Positions 27,959 to 36,275 of a stretch of 36,275 nucleotides of DNA are shown here, in pieces (position 1 is the first letter of the stretch; every line of letters begins with the position of its first letter). The notes under the pieces are model-generated. The model saw nothing but the letters and a program-made list of their open reading frames with translations, was not told the origin of the DNA and ran no database searches. The stretch is from Trichomonas tenax (taxonomy: Eukaryota; Parabasalia; Trichomonadida; Trichomonadidae): positions 1-36,275 of the forward strand of contig JALKBU010000504.1 of NCBI GenBank assembly GCA_023091735.1, written 5' to 3'. A program made the position numbers and the translations under genes.

Positions 27959-29023
27959 ATGTTTTTGTTTCTTTTATATTTCTCATTTTCATTTAATTTT
28001 GTTGAAATAGAGAACGAAAATGATACAAAATCTTATATTGGAGGACCGAACAATGTCATTGTTGTGTATTACAAGAACGGATGCAACGGACTTGAACAAG
28101 CAATCAAAATTTCGAATCAAACAGCTGAAATGTTCGAAAATATCACTCTGTTGACGATCAATTGTATGAACTACGATAATATGCAACACTGTGTTCAGAA
28201 CCAAATTGAAAGATACCCAACAATTCACTTATATGCAGCAAAACAACGTCGTCCTAGAAAATTCAGTGAATACAAAGACTTAGATTTTCTCGTGGACTTC
28301 GTTGAGGACCATTTAAAGCGTCCAGCTGTTAACAGACCCAAAAGATTATTCAAAATTTATAAACCAAAAGACTTAAACGCGATGATCATCAATGGGTCGA
28401 GATTCATCATTGGATTTTACAAACCATTTTGCCGCTATTGTGCTCAATTGATGCCAAAATTCAAACAATTATTCACAATTTACCAGAAAGACGAACTCAA
28501 TCTTGGATTACTCAATTGTGAGCTGTACACAGAATACTGCTCTAGTTTGAACATTACATATTTCCCTAAAGTTGTTCTTTTCAACAGAGAATTTCAATTC
28601 GGAACTGAATACATGGGCAATTACGAAGTCAACCCTATGATTGATTATATCAACAAAGAATTGGGCGGACACAGGAATTATATGGGATTTTATGATGATG
28701 TTTACGGAGTTGATTCTGTTGGTGATGAAGCGGTCAAAGACTTCTTGGATGGTGTTCAGATCAATTATGAGAACAAGCTCGACCAATTTGACATACTTCC
28801 ATATTATATTCAATATATTCAAAAAGTTAGACAACAAGGAGAAGTTTTCATAGAACAGGAGAGAAATAGATTGACACATATGTACAACAAAGCAACAACA
28901 TTAGGGTATGGTCAAGTTTTGAAAGAATTATTAACAGATCCAGATGAACTCAAAGCAAAATTGAATATTATTAATAGTTTCTATTACATTCATCAGAGAA
29001 AGACAGCCAGCGCTAATCTTTAA
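27959..29023 (+). CDS. Protein disulfide isomerase-like protein, two thioredoxin domains plus helical C-terminal domain
   Basis: 354 aa with a hydrophobic N-terminal signal sequence (residues 1-15), so ER entry is likely. Thioredoxin domain 1 (about 18-120) has YYKNGCNGLEQ in place of the CxxC site: only C42 is left, with the cis-Pro at 87 (RYPTIHLY). Domain 2 (about 128-235) has CRYC at 158-161 instead of the usual CGHC, with cis-Pro at 203 (YFPKVVLF). Residues about 250-345 form a helical domain like the ERp29/PDI-D C-terminal domain. The protein ends TASANL: no KDEL-type retention signal. The expected role is disulfide exchange or chaperoning in the secretory pathway. Domain 1 can at most form mixed disulfides through one cysteine. 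The ATG directly follows a TCATTT initiator. Confidence 0.85.
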   Translation: MFLFLLYFSFSFNFVEIENENDTKSYIGGPNNVIVVYYKNGCNGLEQAIKISNQTAEMFENITLLTINCMNYDNMQHCVQNQIERYPTIHLYAAKQRRPRKFSEYKDLDFLVDFVEDHLKRPAVNRPKRLFKIYKPKDLNAMIINGSRFIIGFYKPFCRYCAQLMPKFKQLFTIYQKDELNLGLLNCELYTEYCSSLNITYFPKVVLFNREFQFGTEYMGNYEVNPMIDYINKELGGHRNYMGFYDDVYGVDSVGDEAVKDFLDGVQINYENKLDQFDILPYYIQYIQKVRQQGEVFIEQERNRLTHMYNKATTLGYGQVLKELLTDPDELKAKLNIINSFYYIHQRKTASANL

Positions 29024-29262
29024 TCATTCTTTGTATAAATTAATAAATTACGTGATTTGTGATATTTTTCCCGCGTTTATCGTACCTTCAGCTATCAGCT
29101 TTAACGAAGCATTAACTAAAATCCATTATCATTTAAAAATACAAAATATCTTTCAAATTTTGTTTAAATTATTTCAAAAATTAATTCAACATCGATGATG
29201 CAAAGAATTAGCGTTAAGTAGTTTATGTCTACAAAAGCAGTTAAAATAATCAAATTTAGTAT

Positions 29263-30081
29263 TTAGTTTTTAGCGATAATAAGTTTGCCGGAAATATCGA
29301 AATCTCTGAGAACAAATGACTTGTTACCAACGTGTGTTGGTTTTGTAAGCTGAATACGGAAGTGTCTGTAGAAATCGTATTTCTGTGGGTTAACAATATC
29401 ATATGTAGCTAATTTGTTCTTGTCGGCAAGTTCCCTATCGTCTGTTCTTGTATCAAGTGTAACCCAATTATTTTCTTTATCATTAGAACCTTCGAAAATC
29501 CAGCTAGAAATACCGAGAGAATCAAGAGCGCAGCCAATCTGGTACTTAGAAACTTGAGCCTTAAGGAATGGTGGAAGTGAGAAAACGACTTCAGCTTTAT
29601 CGACTGGGTTTGACTTATATTGAACATGTTTGTCAGGATGGAAGATGTAAGCGAATGATAAATTCTCGCTTTGAACTGGGGATGTACCAGTAACAGTGAT
29701 TAAGCCCTGATCGACTGGGTTAACCCTTGGTCTTGTCTTTCCTGCTGTTGCGAGGAGTTCGATGATGTTGTTGACGGTGATATCTGGGACTTCAGATGGC
29801 TTCTGGACAGCCTTAACAAATTGAATTAACATATCTTTAGAAATCTCAGGAGTAACGACAAGGTAAGCTCTAAGCTGAAGGAGGATATTATCGTGCAGGC
29901 GGATCCATCCCTTCATGATTTCGACGAATTTCTCATCTGGAAGCCAATCAGCATTTTGGACTTTTTCCATCTCATCGATAGAGAATAAGTTGAAATCTAT
30001 GCCACTGATGGCCTCGACTGCCTGATCGACAGTCATCTCCTTCTTTTCGACTTTGGAGCAGACTTCTGTGAACTTGTCCAT
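29263..30081 (-). CDS. F5/8-type C (discoidin-like) domain protein
   Basis: 272 aa from the ATG at 30081; the longer frame begins with TTG and is not preferred. Residues about 1-120 are helical and charged (EKKEMTVDQAVEAISGIDF, MKGWIRLHDNILLQLRAYL), resembling the BACK-like region that precedes this domain in other trichomonad proteins. The second half is an F5/8-C-like beta sandwich: residues about 125-160 (GLITVTGTSP), 175-200 (VSKYQIGCALDSLGIS), then SWIFEGSND..NNWVTLDTR and YRHFRIQLTKP ending in FVLRDFDISGKL. In other organisms this fold binds glycans or lipids; here, without a signal peptide, it is probably cytosolic and its ligand is unknown. Codon use is mildly biased, suggesting good expression. 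TCATTA, 27 bases before the ATG, could be the initiator. The stop reads TAAA, the trichomonad poly(A) signal form. Confidence 0.75.
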   Translation of the reverse strand: MDKFTEVCSKVEKKEMTVDQAVEAISGIDFNLFSIDEMEKVQNADWLPDEKFVEIMKGWIRLHDNILLQLRAYLVVTPEISKDMLIQFVKAVQKPSEVPDITVNNIIELLATAGKTRPRVNPVDQGLITVTGTSPVQSENLSFAYIFHPDKHVQYKSNPVDKAEVVFSLPPFLKAQVSKYQIGCALDSLGISSWIFEGSNDKENNWVTLDTRTDDRELADKNKLATYDIVNPQKYDFYRHFRIQLTKPTHVGNKSFVLRDFDISGKLIIAKN

Positions 30082-31673
30082 ATTAATTAATGTCAAAACC
30101 GCTATAATGATGACACCTCAATGAAATTGTTATACTTCTTTTTATGATTTTTGATATCAACATATAACAGAGAGTTTATTTATTAACTTAAAACGGAAAA
30201 ATAAATGTCAGAAAAACAATTTTCCTTCGCTTTCATAATTATGAACTCAATGTAATGTCAGATATATACTGAGGAGTATACAGAGTGTGATTTTTCAGGG
30301 TAATACAAAAATTTGGCTAACCCCAAGAAATCCCCACTCTGAGAATATCCATAATCATAACTTCCGTAATATATATAAAATAAACAATTTTCCTATAATT
30401 TATATTGAAATCTTAAGGGTCCGCTATGGCAAAATATAGGATCTCAAAATATTCTATGAGATTGTCTAAAAAACGTATTTCCCACAGTTTGATGCTTTTC
30501 AAGATAGAGAGATCTAGATTTACAATTATATTCAATTCTTACCACAAAGCATATTAAAGGAGATTCATTAATATCCCCGGCTTAAAAATCAATCAAAACT
30601 TAAAAATCATTGACATTGAAAAAGAAATGTGACTTTCAAAAAACACAAGTGATGTGAAAATCAGGACCTTTTTTCTTGCATTAATTCATTTGCCAATCAT
30701 CACTTAGCGGTATTTTGGTAATAAATTTGCAAAATACTAACAGGGAGAAAAAAATTAAACATTCAGCAAAATTTGGATATTTCTCGATTTCAAGGTATAA
30801 TTGCATTATTTGTAGTACTAAGATCGCTGTAATGCCAAAATAAATCGAAAATACATGTTTTTGAACATGATCTCACACAAATATGAATTTCACAACAAAA
30901 CATTGATATATGAATATTAAGCATAAAAGTAAATTATTACTCAAAAATTACTCGATTTTTGAAAAACATATGAAAGCTTTAGGGCATTTACACGAAATAA
31001 CGCAAGGGGAGACAGTTATGCCATCAATTCACGTGGATGAAAGCCTAGAACCAATGTAGAGCTATCTATAAATTTAGGTGTAATAATTCGTGTTATTTAT
31101 GGATACCAAAGCACCTAATTGAAATAACATAGCTATCATAGGCTATAGTAACTGTTTAATGCATCAAACAAATTGAACGCGAAGAAACAGCAGAATTTCA
31201 GTGTGTTTTGCTTGTTTATTTTACTACTTTACAATTATCAGCATATTTTTAGCATGTATATATTCAAGTGGCTATTAAAATGATAAATGATTTACCTTTA
31301 TCCGCTGATTATTAATATTATAATTAAAAAGTTGAAATTGAGCTGCGATACTCCAAGCAATTAATCTTTAGCATGAGAGAAAACAAATCAAGAAGGTTGT
31401 TTTTTTTGGTGATTTTTTAATATTTAATTTTTTTTAATATTTTCTTGTACCTAAATAAGTTAAAAATATACCAAAAAAGTGAAGGACGATACAGGAAGCT
31501 TGGCCATAGCAGACCCTTAACACTTTTTTATAATTGTTATTAAAATATATTGTTTAATTAATTATTAAAATTTTTATGGCAGGGATTTATTAATAGTTTC
31601 CTATAAATTGTTAAAATAAAAAATAATTTTTATTAGTTATGAAAAAATTTATATATTCTTTTTCTAATAAATA
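30082..31673. other. Long non-coding region
   Basis: About 1.6 kb, AT-rich, no supported gene on either strand and no RNA gene recognised. Composition becomes even more A/T-extreme after about 31200, as the Maverick-like stretch begins. Confidence 0.55.
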
Positions 31674-31982
31674 ATGGAATACACAGACAACCATTCAAAT
31701 AATTGTATTCCAACATTTTCTAAAATGTTGGCAGAACAAGATATTCTTAATTTAGCACAGGACCAATTTAATGAAATTTCCATTGGTGGCAATCCTAAAG
31801 TAGATGATGAAGAAAATGTTAAATATAAATTATATACTATTTATAAAAATCCTTTGAAAATTACCGGATGTGCTCATGAAAATATTTCTGGTCTAAAATG
31901 TGCTAAGAAAAATAAAGTTATAACTATTTTAAATAATATCATATTGAAACTTAACGAATGTGATTTGGTGTTACATGTTTAG
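31674..31982 (+). CDS. Maverick/Polinton-associated small ORF, unknown function
   Basis: 102 codons, ATG to TAG, very AT-rich codons (AAT, AAA, ATT) unlike the host genes. The product is acidic and polar at first (DNHSNNCIPTFSKMLAEQD), then KYKLYTIYKNPLKITGC and a short helix. It converges tail-to-tail with the broken minus-strand frame 31971-32392, overlapping by 12 bases. Dense packing and composition suggest an element gene rather than a host gene. I do not recognise its family and it could itself be truncated. Confidence 0.4.
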   Translation: MEYTDNHSNNCIPTFSKMLAEQDILNLAQDQFNEISIGGNPKVDDEENVKYKLYTIYKNPLKITGCAHENISGLKCAKKNKVITILNNIILKLNECDLVLHV

Positions 31983-32392
31983 AACGTTTTCTAAAATATA
32001 CAACTTATATCCATTCATAATAATTGGTTTACCAGATCTATTATAAACAATAATATCATCAATACCATCCTTATTTACATCTGAAGTTTCAACTCTGTAA
32101 CTTTTTTTCTCAGCCCATTTACCAACATTAGCTTTCGATGATGTTACCGGAACCTTTTGAAGTTCTATTTTATGGTTAAGAATTAATTTAATTATAATGT
32201 TATATAAATCATTTGAATATTCTGTATATCCACTGCTAGAAGGTTGTTCATCAATATTTTCAGGAATTTGATCTCTGTATTTTTCTAAACAGGATCATCT
32301 CTAAGTTTTGGTCTAGTTGTTCTATCCACAGGCATCCACTGAATAGTATCAATTGTATTTTTCTTACGATAGTTCCAATTTTGTGGAATCAT
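31971..32392 (-). pseudogene. Maverick/Polinton-like protein with DxNxDGxDD motif, one frameshift
   Basis: ATG at 32392 starts IPQNWNYRKKNTIDTIQWMP; the frame stops after LRDDPV. One base away the next frame is open from about 32298 to the TAA at 31971: EKYRDQIPENIDEQPSSSG, then NIIIKLILNHKIELQKVPV, and near the end SDVNKDGIDDIIVYN followed by KPIIMNGYKLYI. The calcium-loop-like DVNKDGIDD plus 'NGYKL' ending is a combination I associate with a capsid-region protein of trichomonad Mavericks, from memory and not verified. The single frameshift (about 32285-32300) indicates decay. Confidence 0.5.
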
Positions 32393-32927
32393 TTTAATAT
32401 AAATAAAAATTCATAATTCTATATAAATTTCGTAATTATTCCTTATTTTGCAAAATTAATAATTGCTGAAAGTCAACCATTTATAGGTTGAACTGCGATA
32501 TTAAATTATTTTAACATCGCGCAAATTTGCGTCAATATATAATTTATCATATTCTCACAGAGATTTATATTTGTTCAATATTTCATTAATAGTTTCAGAA
32601 ATGTTTAATTGGTAGAACATATATTGTAATTGTTGTCGAGAATATCATGAAAAAATAAATATTGTGGATAAATTCGATTTAAGATTTGTTGATAATGCTT
32701 TCCAAAAATGTATTAATACGAAAAATTAAAATTGTATATGACGACATTTTGTCATAAGATCATTAAATATAGATATTTGAACATTTTTCTCGCACACATT
32801 TCCAAAATAACCTTAAATTTTTGTCAGATAAAATACATGAAAAATTTACATGTCAAATATGTCAAAAAATTAATTTGGAAAATTTAGTGTATTTATAAAA
32901 ATTTGTATTTTGTATTTTTATTAAAAG
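32393..32927. other. Spacer within the Maverick-like stretch
   Basis: About 530 bases, extremely AT-rich, with no frame I can support. It probably contains divergent promoters for element genes on either side. Confidence 0.45.
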
Positions 32928-33239
32928 ATGTCCAAAATTATTGATGAACAAATTATTAAAATTTTAGATGCTTATCACATAGAGAAACATCCGAAAAATA
33001 ATTTTAAATATAATTTAGCCAAGTATGAGCAACTATTAAAAAATCTCGAATATAATGGTGATATTCATGATTGTAAATCTGTTGTAAAATATATTAATAT
33101 TATTCACGGAACAAAAACCAAGAAATTATTTACTTTGTTTCACAATACTTTAGCCACAGGTCTAAAGCAGGAGGTGTCAGGAATTTTGATTAAAGTTTGG
33201 TTGTTCGAAACATCACTGGTGCGTTTTTTCCTTTTTTGA
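32928..33239 (+). CDS. Maverick/Polinton-associated ORF, probably truncated
   Basis: 103 codons from ATG to TGA. The first ~75 residues are helical and Lys/Asn-rich (IIDEQIIKILDAYHIEKHP, YEQLLKNLEYNGDIHDCKS, VVKYINIIHGTKTKKLF). After residue ~85 the sequence changes character (IKVWLFETSLVRFFLF), and the tRNA-like repeat starts about 60 bases after the stop. The original C-terminus may therefore have been replaced by an insertion. Composition matches the neighbouring element genes. Family not recognised. Confidence 0.35.
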   Translation: MSKIIDEQIIKILDAYHIEKHPKNNFKYNLAKYEQLLKNLEYNGDIHDCKSVVKYINIIHGTKTKKLFTLFHNTLATGLKQEVSGILIKVWLFETSLVRFFLF

Positions 33240-34329
33240 GTCACCTTTCTGTCAACAAGATTTTTAGTGTTACCATTGTATAAAAATGGTGAATATTGAA
33301 TTGTGGTGCAGTGGTTTAGTTAATGCTATAGGTTATATATACCAATGGTACAACTCCTGGAAAGCCTTTTTATTTTTTTTCTTTTTCTTTTTGTCAAAAA
33401 AAAATATATTTTAAATTCAATGAAATGCATTATATATAAGATATACATGGTATAGTGATGTCAAAAAAATACCATATCCTGCTCATCCGGCAGGAAAATT
33501 ACACATTGAAATTGATTATTAGTTCATTTATCATGCTTTTAATTGAATATCATTTCTCCATAGTTAGTGGATACTATTTATATTATTAGTTAGAATGACT
33601 CAAATATGCAGAAAAAATTTCTTTGATCAAAACAAAAGATTTATCGTTTTCAAACGTTTAAGAGGGAGAAAATGAAATCCGAATAATGACTTGGATTTTA
33701 TAATTATTACATAATGAATGCTGATTGAGCAAATCGTTAAAATAGACATTTTCAATTTTTTTCATTCATTTTTGAAAAACGTTAGATTAAGGAGTATTAC
33801 ATAGTGAAAATGTTCCACATTATGAAAATATTTAATTTCAAATAATACCCAATGAATTACATTAAAGTTTTTACTATGATCTGATATGATAATTTATTTA
33901 TATATTGCTTTAGTAGTTATAATTAAAAAGATGATTCCTTGTATGATACTAATAACAATGAAAAAATTAAATTTACATGAATAAGCGTAATCATCATTAT
34001 TTTGTTAAAATCGTCAGTAAAATTTCAAGGTTTTGTTGGATTTGATTGATGTTCTGTGTATAGAGGTGCTAGAATTCGCCTATATTTTGCGATTCTGCAC
34101 GCAAATATGAGAAATTATTGTTTTTCGTGGTTGAATAATTTTGGACCTAAAATTGTTAACGGTATGATAATATTTTTATTACAGAATTGTATAGTGTATA
34201 CAATTTATTTGGAGAACTTGAAGTCAAAATTAATGATCATCGTACAAATTTCTGAGAGATGAAGAAATTGCATAATTTATGAGCTGATTTTTTGAAGTTT
34301 ATTGGTACTCATGTATTGCATGGTATGCG
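33240..34329. other. Non-coding region between the two copies of the tRNA-like repeat
   Basis: About 1.1 kb. Apart from the repeat itself (33297-33421) I see no gene. A 68-codon frame at 34056-34262 has an ATG but no family resemblance and a chance-like composition. Poly-T/A tracts are frequent. Confidence 0.45.
33297..33421 (+). repeat. tRNA-like retroposon copy (possible SINE) with A and B boxes
   Basis: TGGTGCAGTGG (33304-33314) fits the Pol III A-box consensus exactly. GGTACAACTCC (33347-33357) is a two-mismatch B box, 43 bases downstream, as in a tRNA gene. The implied 7-bp acceptor stem (33297-33303 with 33361-33367) does not pair, so this is not a functional tRNA. After TGGAAAGCC comes a T-rich tail with CTTTTTCTTTTTGTC, ending AAATTCAAT at 33421. 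The last ~88 bases recur in inverted orientation at 34412-34497. Confidence 0.55.
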
Positions 34330-34411
34330 TTAATTCATGCGGAAAAGCCACAGCTTGCAGTTTACATATGAGTTTGGGGCAAACAGCGTTGAATCATCCA
34401 TTAAAAAATGA

Positions 34412-34497
34412 ATTGAATTTAAAATACATTTTTTTGACAAAAAGAAAAAGAAAAAAATAAAAAGGCTTTCCAGGAGTCGAACCAATGGCATATATAA
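34412..34497 (-). repeat. 5'-truncated copy of the tRNA-like repeat
   Basis: In reverse complement it matches 33333-33421 at about 90 percent. Here the B box is perfect (GGTTCGACTCC), followed by TGGAAAGCC and the same CTTTTTCTTTTTGTC tail ending AAATTCAAT. It lacks the A box. Its 5' edge falls exactly where the polymerase-like frame at 34498-35010 loses its protein character, so it inserted there or caused that truncation. Confidence 0.6.
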
Positions 34498-35010
34498 ATT
34501 CTTTAAATCTGATTTCAAAACATTACGAGTTTTAATCAGCGATTCAATCATTTTTATTTGTTCATCATCAAATAGTTTGGATGAACGGCATGCAGTAATT
34601 AAACAAGATTCGTTTAAAATGTCTTCTTCGTTTGAATAAATTCCAAATTCTGATAAATCTATATTTGAATTATTATTAAACGGAAAATATCCGGCATTTC
34701 TTCTTGTTCCTTCAATTGAATGTATAAATTCTAAATCAACCGATTCAACATCAACAAAAGTATCAAGAATGTTAGTATCTGAATCCTTCATATCAACGTC
34801 ATTATCAATGAAAGCGTTAATTAATAAACCTATTGTATTCTGATTTGCATGAGCGTATTGAATTCTTCCATCATTACTTTTTATCGTTAATCTTAAATCG
34901 ATATTGATTAAATCAGCGGCTTCAATTGATTTCAAAAAACCAAATATTTGAGCAAGTTTTTCATCGTCATCAAAAGTAACTGTTGTATTTTGTTGCTGTT
35001 TAATTATCAA
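34498..35010 (-). pseudogene. Maverick/Polinton polymerase-region fragment, truncated at both ends
   Basis: The minus-strand frame is open from about 35020 (no ATG; the first candidate codon is TTG) to the repeat at 34497. It reads GRIQYAHANQNTIGLLINAF, VDVESVDLEFIHSIEG, AGYFPFNNNSNIDLSEFGIY and then NESCLITACRSSKLFDDEQI with KTRNVLKSDLKN. The order 'GYFPF-N-IDLSR/E-GIY, then NxCLxxACxxS, then TR' matches, as I remember it, the region preceding the protein-primed family B DNA polymerase of trichomonad Mavericks; no catalytic motif (DxxSLYP, YxDTDS) is present. The frame runs on to 34330 only through repeat sequence. Dead fragment. Confidence 0.5.
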
Positions 35011-35909
35011 ATTCCAATTATTTTAAAAACTTATTATTTTAGCCTTTTTCTCTATGAAAATGTCGCTGCAAGCATGGCCCATTGACACAAGTACCAAGAA
35101 GAGGATCAACACAATAAGTTATGTTCGTGATTCATCTTTTTCCAACAACTGTGGGCCTACAGCACATTGGGGCTTGAGAAACATAATTAACTGAGTGCGT
35201 ATATCATTGGCACACCGTAATAGATGCTCAAAACGCATAAATATGGATATATTTCCAAAATAACATATTAAATCATGAATTATCACATTGTTACAGCTCT
35301 TTATGTATATAAAATTGTTAGGAGATTCCTTTCTATTATCTATTGCTTTAAAACACACCATAACACCTCAATACCAATTATTCTCCTCATAAAAGTCTAA
35401 CTTCAATATAAACACACTAAAAACAACATACAGAATACGAGTATAATTGAATAGTGAACTTAATTCAGTTTGTAACTAACAAATGGTAATGCTAATTATA
35501 TATAAATAGCTCAATCTTAATAATATTCAATATAAGATATATTAAACATTATAAAAGAATATGCTGGCTTTATCCATGTAATATTAGCCAGATTTACTAT
35601 AATATCAAATATTCCATTTTTATATAAAAACCAAACTATCAATAACTTGCCATAAGCTGTATGTACAAGCTGTGCTCTGATATGTGGACACAGAGAAAGG
35701 ACTACAAACGCATTTCTTCCCTATTCCAGAAATTTGCATTGTAAACTATTTTATCCCGAAATTTACATTTCTAAAATTAACCTACACTCATGGTTTTGTT
35801 GAATCAGTAATTATGAGGAATTATAAATAAAAATCAAGCATTTCGTAAATATATTCATTTAATGTGTTTCGCCATTCGCAATCAAAAAATTAATGTTCTT
35901 CCATCATTC
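35011..35909. other. Mostly non-coding; possible small gene remnant on the minus strand
   Basis: An 80-codon ATG frame (35361-35119, minus) reads NNFIYIKSCNNVIIHDLICY and ends DESRT. In the next frame an open piece (about 35130-35040) holds a Cys-rich EGF-like string YCVDPLLGTCVNGPC. Together they may be the decayed end of a surface protein (beta-helix plus Cys-rich tail), but the evidence is thin. From 35362 to 35909 I see nothing. Confidence 0.3.
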
Positions 35910-36275
35910 TTAGCAAAATCTGCTAACAAATACCATTCCAGATGATCTTCCTGCATCAGCAATAATCCTTAAGTCAGTGTTTCTTGCAGGTCTGTAATTA
36001 ACGAGCTTCCTTGGGGAATTGAGGGTACGTGTGGACAAGAAATTGCAATATTTACCATGACCACCTCTTCCAGAATCGGCGGATTCCCTGTTGCTCATTG
36101 GAAGAACAACATATGGATCTTCTTCTGGTTCCATTTCATCTTCGACGCGAAGGAAGTTGCAATATCTACCGCCGCTACGAGAAGAACCTCTTCCAGAATC
36201 AGCGATTTCCCTGTTGCTCATTGGAAGTTCAGCATGCAGATCTTCTTCTGATTCCTTTTGGTCACGAACGCGAAG
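35910..36275 (-). CDS. 3' part of a protein with tandem ~40-residue repeats (5' end outside window)
   Basis: The frame is open across the window edge; the ATG at 36221 is only an internal Met inside a repeat. Three consecutive repeats are visible: unit 1 (41 residues) ends GGRYCNF, unit 2 (38 residues) ends HGKYCNF, and unit 3 is degenerate and leads to the C-terminus (MVFVSRFC, TAA). The shared core is LPMSNRE[IS]ADSGRG followed by a Gly/Ser/Arg linker, and each of the first two units starts LRV followed by an acidic stretch. The DNA of the repeats is near-identical over about 45 bases (36061-36106 and 36184-36229, offset 123 bases), indicating recent tandem duplication. Polar and probably disordered. 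Function and family unknown; DSGR/DSGRG could be a phospho-regulated motif, which is inference. Confidence 0.6.
   Translation of the reverse strand, partial: LRVRDQKESEEDLHAELPMSNREIADSGRGSSRSGGRYCNFLRVEDEMEPEEDPYVVLPMSNRESADSGRGGHGKYCNFLSTRTLNSPRKLVNYRPARNTDLRIIADAGRSSGMVFVSRFC

Noticed and set aside
33297..33368. Functional tRNA gene
   Set aside because: A and B boxes are correctly spaced, but the acceptor arms (TGAATTG and AAAGCCT) and the D and T stems do not pair, and the B box has two mismatches.
34056..34262. 68-codon ORF
   Set aside because: ATG present but no family resemblance, chance-like composition, and lies between repeat copies.
35680..35710. U6 snRNA-like ACAGAGA string
   Set aside because: The 7-base match stands alone; none of the flanking U6 core is present.
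1..36275. CRISPR arrays, rRNA genes, bacterial operons or Shine-Dalgarno sites
   Set aside because: No regularly spaced repeats and no rRNA sequence; gene structure and families are eukaryotic.

Overview
The window looks like a piece of a parabasalid (trichomonad) nuclear genome, i.e. Trichomonas or Tritrichomonas type; I cannot settle the species from sequence alone. The reasons are: very AT-rich DNA; single-exon genes with no recognisable introns; short 5' leaders carrying a TCA-type initiator a few bases before the ATG; stop codons that sometimes sit inside TAAA; decayed members of the families that trichomonads expand (BspA-like leucine-rich surface proteins, Pmp-like beta-helix proteins, F5/8-type C domain proteins); and Maverick/Polinton-like fragments.

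Probable functional genes: a 1018-aa importin-beta family karyopherin (1666-4722, +); a coiled-coil protein with FG/GLG low-complexity ends (7316-8041, -); a small basic orphan (9114-9566, +); a 140-aa orphan (10350-10772, -); a BAR-PH-ArfGAP-ankyrin protein (16057-18063, -); a strongly codon-biased small membrane protein that resembles the mitochondrial-carrier fold (21310-21990, +); a 539-aa protein that may be a ChAPs-type trafficking adaptor (22890-24509, +); a two-thioredoxin-domain PDI with a C-terminal helical domain (27959-29023, +); an F5/8-C domain protein (29263-30081, -); and the open 3' part of a protein made of ~40-residue repeats running off the right edge (35910-36275, -).

Between these lie many broken genes: a BspA-like remnant and a decayed partial copy of the importin gene (4.8-6.1 kb), a dead paralogue of the coiled-coil gene (6.3-7.1 kb), a broken membrane-protein gene (8.3-9.1 kb), a cluster of three broken surface-type genes (12.5-15.9 kb), and a long gene interrupted mostly by TAG codons (24.5-26.2 kb).

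Mobile DNA: the clearest new structure is a ~2.05 kb element at 18528-20576 flanked by an 8-bp direct repeat (CTCGTAAT), with a 293-bp internal-deletion derivative (MITE-like) in the opposite orientation at 851-1143. The deletion junction can be placed at a GTC microhomology. From 31.6 to 35.0 kb the DNA holds broken Maverick/Polinton-like reading frames, cut by an inverted pair of ~88-bp repeats that carry RNA polymerase III A-box and B-box-like sequences (a possible tRNA-derived SINE). Working picture: a few housekeeping genes in a landscape of decaying surface-protein families and mobile-element debris.
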